Shown here: one piece after another, positions 22,801 through 35,800 of the stretch
Numbering within the stretch: the first letter of the stretch is position 1
Layout: each line of letters opens with the position of its first letter
Origin: Thamnaconus septentrionalis
Lineage: Eukaryota > Chordata > Actinopteri > Tetraodontiformes > Monacanthidae
Reading direction: 5' to 3'
NCBI GenBank assembly: GCA_009823395.1
Contig: CM020507.1
Span: 3,433,501-3,497,500, forward strand
DNA length: 64,000 bases
Notes under the pieces: model-generated
Seen by the model: the letters and a program-made list of their open reading frames with translations, nothing else
The model's database searches: none
Told to the model about the DNA's origin: nothing
Program-made: the position numbers and the translations under genes

Positions 22801-25800
22801 TTCTTCTTCTCATGAAGGAGACCCAGAGGAGCGGCCTTAATGGCACTCTGAAAAAAACTGATTTATATTTAGAAAGTGAAGCGCAGCTGCGATACAGCAA
22901 GTGCTGCTGGAGTCGGGTTATTGAGGGAGGGTGGTAATCAGCGCTGCCAGTAGGGTTTATATGACACAGTGTCACAGAACAATGGCAGGCAGGCAGGCAG
23001 GCAGAGACGCCGAGAGGAAATCTGACGGGCTTTTGTGGGGATAACAATTCATTTCATCCGCAGCGCTTTTGTTCACCATTCTTTTTCACACTCGGAAAAA
23101 AATTAGACAAGGAGTTGGATGAGGCAGGGTGAGGGAGGGATTGGAAAAAAAGGGGGTCTCACTAATTAATAAAGTCAGCTGAGAGTGCCTGTGGGACAGT
23201 GGGGAGGTTTCAGGAAATTCCTTCCTTTAATCAACCAGCTCAAAAAAAAGGGAGCGAAAGGAAAAAAAAAAAAAAAATCAGTCAGTGAGTAGTGAGACTT
23301 CCAGTGAAGGTTTTGCTATTCTTTATGATGCTTTAGTAATTGCACCTTTTTGCCTTTTCCAAGTCACTGAAGTGTCTCTGTGAAAAAACACAACTAAATG
23401 TTTCTAAATTTTTGGGTTGAGTTGCTCCGCTGTCAAAGGGACACTTCTGCAATATAAAAATAAAAGAAAAAAAAATCTGCTGATGCTATTTGTGACATGC
23501 ATATATGGGACTCATAAGCTGCCAAAGTGCATGAATACTCTCAAAAGGCTATTTCTTTAAGCTCACAAGGCCACCAGAGAGCATAAAATCTAGATTAGGA
23601 TTTCAGAGAAGTGCAGCAGGGTCTGCTTTCTGTAGCCAGAATTCATAAACATGCCCTCCGCTGATAGAAAAGTAAAATTGTAACCTGCTGAAGTGCCGTG
23701 CAAGACTGTTAACAAAGACTGACACATTTCTGATTTATACTCCTACAATTATTCACTTGGATAAAAGAGTAAATTTGAAAAGGGGCATCTGCAAGTTAGG
23801 GCAGATTTATTTATATAGCACACTGAATATGGGGCCCGCCATGTGGAATGTGCCTCAGTTATATAAGAAAAGACGTATGCAAACTAATCGTACAACATGT
23901 CATTGAAAAGGCAAAAAGTGGGATCAGTGTAGTCTTCATTGCCAGGTTAGTTTGCACCTTTGCTTGGTTTTTCTTGCATTACCAAGGCATAGAACAGACT
24001 TAGCACTTTGAGAAATGTCCAAATGACAAACAAGATGCAACAGGAGAAAGAAGGTGTTTGTCATAAAACAGTCCTGAATCAGAAATTACAAAGAGATACC
24101 AAACAGTTAACTAAAATCATGTTTTTGAACAAAGCTTTCCAGAGTTGGACCGCAGTGACTGAAAGCACTACATGGCAATTTAGAGGTGATTCCGGGCACA
24201 GCACTCGGGATGTGAGTTAAAACACAGGAAGCAGGCTCCGCCCCTGTGATGGGCTGTTAATTGAACAGGCGTCATATGGCCGGGGACTTTGACGACTGCC
24301 AAAAGCCATCAACGTGAATGAAAAATCAGCATGTCCTTGAGCCTTTTCAAACCTTGCCCGTCTGCGGCGAAAAACTAATTCACAATAATTACAGCTGAAA
24401 TTGTCTGCCGCTCAAAAAAAAAAGTCCTAATCCTCTCTTGCTGTCTGCAAGCATGTGTCTCTCCTCTTGTGCCCTTCACCGTTTGAAAGTGTCATTCTTA
24501 ACCGAGGATGGCTGCGGAATTTGAGTCCGCATGGGGACTCTGAGCCTGCGATTTGCTGTCCTTGGATGGCTTACTGCAGGCGTGAGAATGTCTCGCCGAG
24601 ATAAAAACAAATGCGGGCAGGCGAGCTGATGAGATTACTGATGCTCACTAAGGGTCCAAAATGGAACTTGTCAAACATGAGGGAAATGGGGGGGAAAAAA
24701 TGCAGTTCAGGGCGTAAAACCCAATTCCCCCTCCGCCATCTCTCCCCTTCAAAGCAGATTCATATTCAATTACACTAACGTCCCACCTTTATCTGTATTG
24801 TCACTTGGCTGCAGATTAGATTTAGTTTTTTGTCAAAATAGCTGTCAAAAGCACAATATCACTGGAGCTCTGCTGCTCCTCTCCTTTTCCCAAGGAGCGA
24901 CCGTCCGGTGTTTTTTTCACCCCTTGGAGAGTGATAAACCAAAAGTGGAAGGCAACAAAGAATAGGCTTACCTCATCTCCTGAGCCTCGGACATAGCCTC
25001 AATGAAATCGGAAGGTCTCGGCGGGGCAGGAGCTCCCGTTGCAAATTGTTGCTCTTACCAATTCCTGGGTTTATTTCCTGGAAAACAGTCGGGGGGATGT
25101 GGATGCAGTGAGCTGCAGGGGATTAATGTGAAATCCCACTGCAAATAAGAGTAGAGGAAGAGTGGGAGAAAATATGCAAGGGTAGCTGAACAGGCCTCAG
25201 GTTGGGTGGAACTAGCTGGCTGTGGGTCCTGCTGTCTCTTCCATCATTGCATGCTAATAACCAAAAGAAGAAACAACAAGGGAAAGCCCTACCTCAACTT
25301 CTTCCAGTCTGATGTAGCCTGAATAGAATCAGAAGGTGTCCAAGGGGCAGCAGCAGCAAATTGTTGCTCTTTCCAATTCTAGGGTTTATTTCTGGGGAAA
25401 GGGATGAGGTGGACAAAATGACAAGACGGCAAGATTATCTCTCTGAGAGGGGAGCAATCGTGGATTGGGGAGTTTATCCAGTGTTGTCTGCGCTGCCTGG
25501 GCTGCACAAGGTTAATGGGAAATCTCACAGCAAATGAGAGCCTCTGGCAAGGCGGGAAACGTATGCGGGGAGCCGAATGGCCACAGGCTGGGCCAAGTCG
25601 GATGGCTGTAAGTCCAGTGTTTTGTTGCCCAGTGGAGGTTGAAGAAGCAACAGAGAACAGGCATACCTCACCTTGTCAGTTTCTGATACAGCCTGGATGG
25701 AATCGGCAGGTCTCCGAGGGGCAGTGGCTGAAATTGCTGCTCTTCCCAATTCTAAGGTTTATTTCCTGGAAAAAGAAGGGTGAGGCGGCCAAATGGCCAG

Positions 25801-28800
25801 GCTGTGCAATTATCTTCTGGAGAGGGGGGAAGATTGTGCATTGGGAAGTTTACTTGGTGTTGCCTGTGCTGTGCCGGCGACGGAAGGTTAATGTTAAATC
25901 TCACAGCAAATAAGAGCAGCCGGCGAGGCGGCGGGAATGTCTGAGATGTGGGCGAACAGACTGGCGCTGGAGTCGGAGGCGGGGCTCTGATGGGAATGAT
26001 TCGTAATCCACCGGTCTGTTTCTGTCAAAGCTCGTTCCGGGTCAAATTAGGGAGCGCAGGACCAGTGAGCTCAGTCCCATTAGAAACAGATGAGTCGATC
26101 GTTCATCCAGTTACGGCTTTACTGGGCCGCTCCGCCACCGCTGCAGACAGGTAGGAATTTAAGGCCGCGCAACGCACTAAATTGGGTGCGGTAACTAGGC
26201 CAGCGGAGCCATGATTTGGCTTTACGATGTCGGCCGGCGAGATCCGAAACCTTACATCACATCTCAGTGGAAAGCAATGATGCCGCTGCACCCGCCGTGA
26301 CATTTCCAAGATATCGCTCAGGTAATATTCATTAAATGTGCCTTCCTGCCAGCGGCCATATAGCTGGAAAAAAGTGAAATGTAGCCCACTTTGCATGGCA
26401 CTCTTCCCACGTCACAGCTCTATCTCTGCTCAAGGGATGACACATTGCAAAAAACACCTAATACCCTCCTCCTTAAACAAAACCCTCTCTGCCAAATCCG
26501 TTGTTGTGTTAACAGACCTGGCGAGACTGATTGAGAGACACAATATATAGATCTGTTCGTCACGCAAAAGGACAAAAGGGGAGCACCAGGGCAGGAACCG
26601 GAATGATACAGTGGGGTTATCAATCACATCGCTCCCGCATTTACTCTTACAAATAGAGTGCCAGAGTGGGGCTTAAAGTATGGAGAGACGTGCTCTCCTC
26701 GCTCCGTCATAAACACTCTCTTTGGCTGAGTTTTCTTTTTATTACACTCGGCTGTCAAATGGGCTCTGGTAATGCGTGTGATTGATAGCAGCGCATGAAA
26801 TTAAGCTCCTTCAGTTGGGAGCATCCAGCACTTGGCTTACTTGGCTGGCGAGACGGCATTCAGGAGAGGTAGTCAAAGCCAGTGCAACGCTTCCAACACT
26901 GCTGCCGCCTGCGGCCAAAGTGTTGCCCGAGTTCTTAAAGGGACACTTCACTCAAAAGCTGATGAGTTCAGTCCCGGCTAAAATGCTGAAATGGATTTTT
27001 TTCCCTGAATCGTGGCGTTTTTGTAGTTGTCAGACCGGAGAGGTCGACACTGGGACAACACACCATGAGCATCAGAGTTTTTCTTCTGTGCTTTTTGTAT
27101 TTGAGTACATTGCTTTGATAGTATGGGATTTGTCTGTTAATATTAGCCCTTAAAAGTGCAAACTTATTTAGGAGCCTCCAAATATGTCCCTAAAAAAAAA
27201 CTTACTATACTATACTAGCGAGGATTTAATATGTACGCCTGTCAGATTTTCAGTTGACTGACTGACTGGTTTAATGAGTCTGCAACTGTTTGAATTGGAC
27301 TTAAATATGGATTGAATTAAAGTTAAAAAGCACCCAGTTCAAGCCGCAGGAAACAAGATCTCAGTAAAGCTGGACACCTTCCACCTACTTAAAATTCGGT
27401 GCCAAAAAGAAAAAGAAAATAAATACTTGTTTTAGAAAAGCTGTTTAATGCACATTTTAATTGGAGATTCCAAAGCAATTATTACACAGTTTCACATGTA
27501 AATGAGACACCATCTGTCGTGCCGTCCTCCATTATCACCGCTTCCTCTCTTGCCAAATCCTTGCTGTTAGATAGGTGAGAACTTGCAAACACGTGTCTGC
27601 CATGCATATCCCTGGACACACACACGCACACACACACACGCACATGCACACAAACTCTCCCAGGACCCACTGCCTGTGAATAACGAGGCGCCTTCTCATT
27701 GGGTGGAGAGGGGAGGATGCGAGCAGCGCCACGCTGGGGTCCATCTGTTGCCGTCCTTCCTCCTGTGGCCCGACCCCGCGGATACTGCTGGCTCAATCTG
27801 ACACCCGGTTCACCGAGGTATCGGCGCACCGGCGGAGTTCAGATGGCTCACAGTGAGGGTTGCGAGAGCGACAAACACACTGTCTTTGAACCAAACATGT
27901 TCAAGGTGGTACAACGCCTGCAGAGCTTCATCCTAAATATCAGCCAGATATAAATAGGCAACTAACGGGGGAGGGATATCAGCAAAGTCACGAGAGTGAA
28001 GTGAAAGGGCTTCGTTTTTAGTCTTGTCTGCTTTCGGTTGGTTAGTTTTGGAAAGATGTGCTGATATGATCGCTGAGTTGCATAGTTCGCTGGAAAGTCT
28101 AATCACTCTGAGATATAATGAACGTACTGGAGCAGACCAGAAAGTTCTAATGGAAAAATAAAATAAGAATTCATTCTAAGGCTTGGGGGCGTCCAGTTGA
28201 AACATGAATGCGAAAAGCTGTGTTTTCTTGCCTTTTTTGGCTTTTTTGAAGGTGAGCTGACGGTCAGTTTGGTCCACTTGCAGAACTGTCTTTGCAACAG
28301 AGACAATACCGCAACGACATTCAGTTGATTCAGCTTGTACAAATCATAAACCACTGTCGTACTGCAGCTGTCATCTGGGCCTAATCCAAGTTGGTAGATC
28401 TGTTGATAGTCTCTCCCTCTTGTGTCGTAGAACTTAACTTCCGACACTCTCAAGGAGATATCTTCTTATTTGTATTTAAACTGAAAAAGTATTTTACATT
28501 GTCAGTGTTGCATTGCAATCGGTCTCTTGGTGCTGTTGTGTCTAAGGAGTTGGGGACTTTAGGACTGAAGACTGGGGAAGCTCAATAAAACACTTGCACC
28601 AGAGGTGATAAATTCACATTTGTTGCCGTCTGATCCGAGGCACTACAAGTGTTTGACTATAGGCGGCTGCCTGGTGAATAATTCAGCTGCAACAATCGCA
28701 GCGGCTATCTCATTATGGGTCTGAAATGAGTCGTTGCTGCAGCGTAAAATACTTTGGAAAATCCTTTAGAAACGAAGGCAGCGGCGAGTCAGAGTCCCGT

Positions 28801-31800
28801 TTGTCAGCCGCAGCATTCAGAGGCTAATTGGGGCAACGGGGGAAACAATCACATTGTGTTTCTGGCGCTTCACACAGCCAACGCTGATCTTTCTCTCGCT
28901 TCGACGCCGCGGCATGTCTTTGAAAAAACACTGCATTCCACTGGAAACAAACGTCTTTACCCCGACTCTGTGTTTGCACATGCAGAGATTTCACACTTCT
29001 TCAATTTACTCGTTTGGAAAAGCTGCCTGTTCAGTGGGTGAGGGTAGTATTATCCCTTTTTTTTTTTTTTTGATTTGCTGTCAGCAGAGTGCATGTACCG
29101 ACATGCACTTTTCACACCCGAACACACTTTTTCATTTCTCTGCTGAATGGATTTCAGCAGCGACAGAAGATGAACCCAATTTGGCTTTCCTCTGCCCACA
29201 GTCTGTTGGATTAAATAAGGTGACATGATCTGGCTTCTCCATCTGACTCGAAGTAAGGGCGAGAAGGTCTGTTTCGCAACTTTTAAAGCCCTGTTTAACT
29301 TTCGCTCGTCGGTAAAATGTTTTGAAAGGGGAACGAACGCTTTCTATCGCCTGTGGGTACGAAAAGCATCACCTGACTGATGAATACATCTCACTCCCCT
29401 GCTCTCCTCAATCTATTATCTATTCCTTTTGTCTGGGACATATCCAGGAGGCTGCAGCCGTAGTCAAAAAAAAAAAAAAAATACAAAAATCAGAGACAGC
29501 TCCAGTTTTATCGTGGAATGAATCTTTGAAGTCTGCTAGTCTTTGTGTTCAAAGCACTGGGGAAGAACTTGTTTTTTTTTTATTATTATTTCTGAGGAAC
29601 AAGGCTTTTTTGTTTTTTGGAGGCAACCATATAGGCTGCACACAATCTATACCGAGAATGTGACCGTAAACATTCAACACAGAGAAGGAAACCGTAAAAG
29701 AAGCCACATATGAGTCTTTCTTCATTTGGTCCTTTTGTCACGGCAGGAGCGTGGAGGCAGGACCAGGATGCGGATTTTCAGAAAAAAGATGCATTTTAAT
29801 TATGAAAAAAAATTAAAGGTGTCCCAAGAGGGTAACTAAATAACACAGTGGGAGGTTTAAACAAAAAGACAAGGCGGGTACAAAGAACATCGCAGTAAGA
29901 AACTAAGAAAACAACAGACCTGAGAGACCTTAACAGGAACTGCAGGGCATGAACCTTGACAGAAGACATCAAACAACGATCCAACCAAGATCAAGGGAGA
30001 CAAGGCCTATTTATACACTGGGGCTGGCTGGGGAGCACAGGTGGGAACAATCAAGGGCAGGGCTGAAAACGAGACACAGGTGACAGACGTCAAGAAACAA
30101 AGACAGGAAGCAAAACTAAAGTCACTGAGGAAAGAACAAACAGACTTCAAAATAAAACAGGAAACACAGAACATGACACCTCTGCTCCGTGGCATAATAA
30201 CAAAGTTACTTTTGCATGACGATCCTGTTGTATCCGTGATATCCTTGTTTGCTCATTTGAACATTCAGTGCTGTTCAGGACTCACAGAGAGGCATCCGTC
30301 TCCTCCAGGTCAGACTGTCGTTTAAACGGCTGCAGCTGATGTCAGTAACCTTGTCTTGATCCAATTAGCTGCAGGTGGGCCAGTCACTGGGGCCTCCTCA
30401 GAGACACTACAAAATGAACGACCTCTACGCTCACACAAAACCTATCTCAAAGCCACTTCAGCCTTAAGTCAGTGGAGGCGGCTGGAACACTGACGCGGAA
30501 CATTTGTTGACGTTTGGAGCTAAACTGAGAATAAAGCAATGCGAGCATGCACAGGCCATTGCTAGTAAGCTCTTGTGTGTGTGTGTGTGTCTGTGCGCGT
30601 GTGCGCTCCGACAGGTGCAAGCAGCTGACGTACGCCGAGGACCTGCCGCAGATCTCCGTGGTCTTCATCTTTGTGAACGAGGCCCTGTCGGTGATCCTGC
30701 GCTCCGTCCACAGCGTGGTCAACCACACGCCGGCGCACCTGCTCAAGGAGATCATCCTGGTGGACGACAACAGCGACAGCGGTGAGTCGCCTTGGCGGGC
30801 TTCATCGGCGGGATGCCGGGCGGCTCGGCGGGGTGTTAAACAGGGCCACTGGCACATGCGACAGGGCCACTGGCCCTTCCAAGTCTTTCTAACGACGACA
30901 AATCGTTTCTTCCGCAAACTTGTGGAAAGTGCACTGTGTCACTGCCTCGTGTTCGCAGGCTGGCGTGTTCGCAGGCAGCCGGCCTGTTTATCATGTTTTG
31001 TTTTCCCTGCTGGGATGCGAAAGAAGGTATAATGCAGTGGTCCCCATGCATATTTTATATGCGCATGCCTGCTCGCTTGTGTGTGACACAGTTTTTTTCC
31101 CTCCGTTTTGAGGTGGTTGAAGGGACGGGGAACCCCTGAGGGTGAACTCCTCGCACACCCGCATTTAAACAGCTATTTTTAAAGAGGCGAGACAAGAAAT
31201 AGGAATTGTCTCGTCTTTTTTTTTTTCTTATGGGTTGTTGTTGCCAAACTGCGACGCACTCATTCGCCGATGACATCAGCGTTCTATCCCCTCACCTCCT
31301 GAAAAACAATCTCTCAGAGGAAGGGAGGGGCAGTGGACTAGATTCCAGGACAAACTTGGCACTCCTTCACTTGGCACTGGGCGAACAGGCCTCGCCTCCC
31401 TCAGGCCGGCCCAGGGAAAAGGTTGCATGAATGACGTGGGGAAAGAGAGCCGAGCAGGAGCTGCCACATCTCCGCTCCCCGCTGAGGCCTCACGCTGGTT
31501 CACATGGCGCTGGTACAAACCCGTGTCTGGATTGAGGTAGTGGTGACCCAGCCACTTCACAGCGGGTGGAGCTGAAGGCCAAAGTCAGCTTCCTGCCCAG
31601 TGTGGTGATGTCTGTCCCCACTGTATCATATTTAACTTCTTCTTCCTTTTCATAAAGTATATCCCAGGCACACACAAAAACTATTTTATTAACACAGTTT
31701 AACTACTTGCTGTAATTTATTTGGGCAGCAAAGCCAGATACTGCCGTTACCACGGTGCTACTAGCTCTCACGATCCAAAGATCAAAATTAATCTGCCGAC

Positions 31801-32753
31801 TTTTATTTTCTCCTGTTGTTGCTATTTTTTCCTCAAGTCCACCTTGCCACCAACTCCCTTCACCCAGATATACTGTGTATAAGAACACCCCTCCACTTAC
31901 AATCTGAGTAGTTACTTGAAATATCTTGAGTTTGTTTCTGTAAATAAACTCAATTGGCACCAAAGGTCTGAATGGCCAATGCCAATTTTTTGCCCCCTTT
32001 TTAACCGCTTAAATCCACATATTTGATATCTGCATTTTACACCTGCTCAAACCTTCCTTGCGTTATTTGGCTGGCATCCCAGAAAAGGAAATAAGTTGGC
32101 ACTGAACAACAGCAGTTTGGAGTGGACTCAGATGAGAACAAAACCATGATTAGACCTGTGGCTTTCCAAAGCATTTTATGGGTGCACACACTTCTCCTTT
32201 CTAAATTTATATAGCTGTAGAATTGATGTCTCCATTGACATATTCATTGATAAGTGTACGGTAATTGTGTCACTAAAATGCACCATTGCCTTGTTTCAAT
32301 GGCAGTATGACATGCAAAACTGGTCTGGTCTGTATTGGCAGATTTCAGATTGAAATTCAATTTATTTCCACATCAGAGAGGTTTGATTCCACTTTGACAG
32401 GCGCCCAAACCGTCTGCTTTGCCAGAAACCGAAAGCTTTGTTGGACCTCCCAAATGTTTGGCTAGGGACGGCAGTCAGACAAGGCAGTCTCAGCGGACAG
32501 ACTTTGTGACATCATGCAGGGCTGGCTTCCAGAATGGTAGAAGCAGGTTCATTGATTTTATATGATAGTTGATGAGTCTGCTTCTGATTACATTGAATTG
32601 TTAGAACTGGTCCCCCAGCTCATTCCAGTGCTGGGGGACTGACACCGATGGATCCAGTCTTGAGGCATTAGAAGAAGATTGATGTCTTATCATGATAGCA
32701 GGTTCCTCTTACCCCATCATCTGTTTTAAGTCCTCTAAAAGTTGTGCATGCCC

Positions 32754-32848
<95 letters not shown>

Positions 32849-35800
32849 TTGAGAGAGAGGGGAAAAAAGCCAAAAAGTCCTGTCCGCACTCTGCATGTAC
32901 AGGAGATGCAAGTGGGCGAACGCGACGTCGATAACTGACAAAGTTGGAGAAGGGCGAGCCGGAAGCTCGGCCCGTGAAAGGAAGCCACGGAACGGCCGTG
33001 AGCTACGGCGGTAATCTGTTAACCTCCCCAAATCTTTTGAAGGGGCGGCAGAGCTGCAGCCGCGGCTTAGCCAGGGTCACAGAAGAGGCGCAAAGTGAGA
33101 GAAAATCAATGGTCGCTTAATCCGTTTGCAGAGATATCGGCAAGTCAAACCAGCAGCTTGCTATTATAATAATGCACACAGGGTTACATGAATTTTTACA
33201 CATTCATATTTTTATACAATCTGATCTGTCTAGTTTTATATTCTAGCCACAAGGTCTTGTACCCTTGAAGAAGTGAAGACATCCAAAACTCGACCCAACA
33301 TCCACTTTTGCCGTAATTTATTCTGTTTTGAAGAGCATCGCCTCAACTTTCTCTGACCCGTATCTTCTTCTTCCTTTGATCTCACTCTGTTGGTGGACGG
33401 TCAGACACTGGAGACAGACATGTCCAAAAATCGATGGCGAGCCTGTTTCCTACGCCTTCTTCTTTTCTTGTGTCTGCTCCAGTAATATTCCCAGTGCAAC
33501 TTATTTGATGGACTGGCATCATCCTTTTTTCTTGGTTCAGACTTTTTTTTTTCTGACTAAGCTATTATTTGGCCCTCTCTGCCAGAGGCCTCCTGGATCT
33601 CATCCTCACCCTCTCTGCTTTGACACTAATACGATTGGCGACATTTATTTCTGCTGTTCCTGCTTCATAATTAACTCTTCTACCACTTCAAAACTCTGTG
33701 CCTGTCTATTGTATCTCTTCTCTTGTTGAAGTCGGGGTCTTCTGCGCGTGTGTGTGTGTGTGTGTGTGTGAGTAGACACATGCATTTGGTGGAAATCAGT
33801 GGTTACATATCTAAATGTAAAGACTGGGTCTGTTTGATCAAATTCTCGGTGATCCAAAGTTGAAATTTAGGCAAAAATGTACAAAAAAAACGAAGGCTGC
33901 GACAGCTCGGTCGCGTTACATCGCGATGGAGCTGCTATGGCTGTTAATGACCACACGGGGCAGCAATCGGCAGTGACTCTGTCAAATTTTGTAAATTGGT
34001 CCTTTTATGTCCACAACAGATGACCCGAGTGCCTCGACTCCTGACAGTTTCCTGCCCCTGAAATTGGCTCCTTGTTCCCTCTAATTAAACCCTGGTGATT
34101 TTGCCCACTTTGACACAGTAATGTGAGGCAGCATTGAGAACTCGGAATGAATGGCAGAATGAAGCTGTCGCCTCCTGGCAGACGTGACAAATTGAAGGGG
34201 ATTAAAGCTGCCTGTGGAATTTAAAAAATAAAAACAAGGTCCAAGCTGTCAACACTTATTGTGTAATTAGTTCGTTGCAAAGCATCGCAGACGCTCATTT
34301 GATAGCAGAATGTTGTCAAATGTCCTTCATGTCACATTATTGGCCGACTGTTGCATTTTTGTGTTCCAAGGTCCAACACATATTTACAGATTTATTTTAT
34401 AGAGACTTAAAAAAAAAAAATAAAAAAAAAAATCTGATGGTCTTTTAAACATAAGCAAAGTAGAAAATGATTATAGTAGCTGAGGACGACGTAAAAATGT
34501 ATAAAAGGATTTCTGAAAAAGCAAAATTATTGAAAATAAAGATAAAATTGAGAGCATGTCCTCAGAGAGGATTTTCAATGTCACTGAAAGACAACCTTCT
34601 AAAGTGGAACTTTAGCCAGTTCAATAATAATAGCGCTCTTATTACTATAGAGGACTGTTCAAAATAAGTGCTAAGCATGAGCTCAGGGTGAATAAATGAA
34701 GAGGTCACAACAATATTTAGATGACAGATGTTAGATCTAAGTTTTTCTTTTTTGTGTTTTCAAAAGAAAAAAAGGAAAAAAAGATTTGAGTGAGATCTGG
34801 ATAGACTGACCAGTCGGAGTGCGTCTTCAGATGACTGACTGGGGGTGACGTGATCTCTTCCAGTTGATCTTTCCGCAAAGGTTTTCAGTGTGGAAGACCT
34901 CGTCTCGGGGGTCTCAGTGCTTGTGCCGGCTCGTGTCACGGCAAATGGTCCGAGCAGAAGGTCAGAGAGAGAGCAGCGGTTTAAAGAGCATTAAAAGTCA
35001 TCAGTGGAATCTTAAATTAGCTAGACGTGCACAGAGCCCGCATAATACAGGGGAGATGTAGGCTCTCGTTCCGGTCAAAACCCCGGCAGCCGAGTTCTGT
35101 GCCGTTCACGCAAGAAGGTCACACTCGGGCCACTGGCCCAATCAGCGTCGCCGCTCACTGTGTGTTTACCATCAGTGCAGATAATTTGTGCAGATGTGAG
35201 AGCTGTTTTCTCGGGAGCTGCTCCGCCGCGACATTAGACAATTAACATGCAAGGCGAGGCTGCTTGACCTTTTCCGGATGGCGCCGTCTGTCCACACTCA
35301 TTTACACAAGGCTCAGCGCCACGTCGAGCCGAGGTACAGCCGCTCTCACTCCTGGCATAATAAATCACGCGCAGGAAGCATGTTTGCCTGGTCGCCGCGA
35401 CACATTCCCTTCGCCGGTGACATTTCTCAGTGGCTGAGGGATTTTTTTTTCTGGTTGGGTTGCAGCACTCTCATCTAAATTCTTATTTGCTCTTGAAGGG
35501 AATTTTTGTCTCCTTTCCTTTCGTTTTCTTTCTTGCCACGTGCAGGAGATCTCCAGTTGGTTGTCGCTCGCAATGTTTGCAGCAGAGAGCGACTTAATGA
35601 GCCTTACATGATTCAATCCCTGCAAATACCGCCAGCAAATTCATAACTTAATGATTCATATAATGAAAACAGGATATAAACTGAGCACCGGTTCTGCACG
35701 GCTTGTATTATTTACATCAAGCGGAGCGGAATCGCTTTAAATGTTGTATGAATGTGAATTCAATTAAAGCCCGAGCAGTGGAGGGTCCGTGCTCGTTAAC

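Larger units (their letters stand above)
20690..30614 (+). other. galnt9: galnt9 intron 2 (9.9 kb, phase 2)
   Basis: GT at 20690-20691, AG at 30613-30614. It contains the three-copy tandem repeat at 24937-25990, a probable MITE-like element at 29736-30178, (GGCA)n at 22984-23004, an AC-rich tract at 27616-27652, poly-A or poly-T runs near 23262, 29059 and 29466, and a TG-rich tract just before the acceptor. No coding exon is supported. Both splice sites are weak by consensus. Confidence 0.85.

Noticed and set aside
32668..33031. ORFs encoding poly-(Ser-Leu) or poly-(Arg-Glu)
   Set aside because: Direct translations of the (AG)44 tract in several frames.
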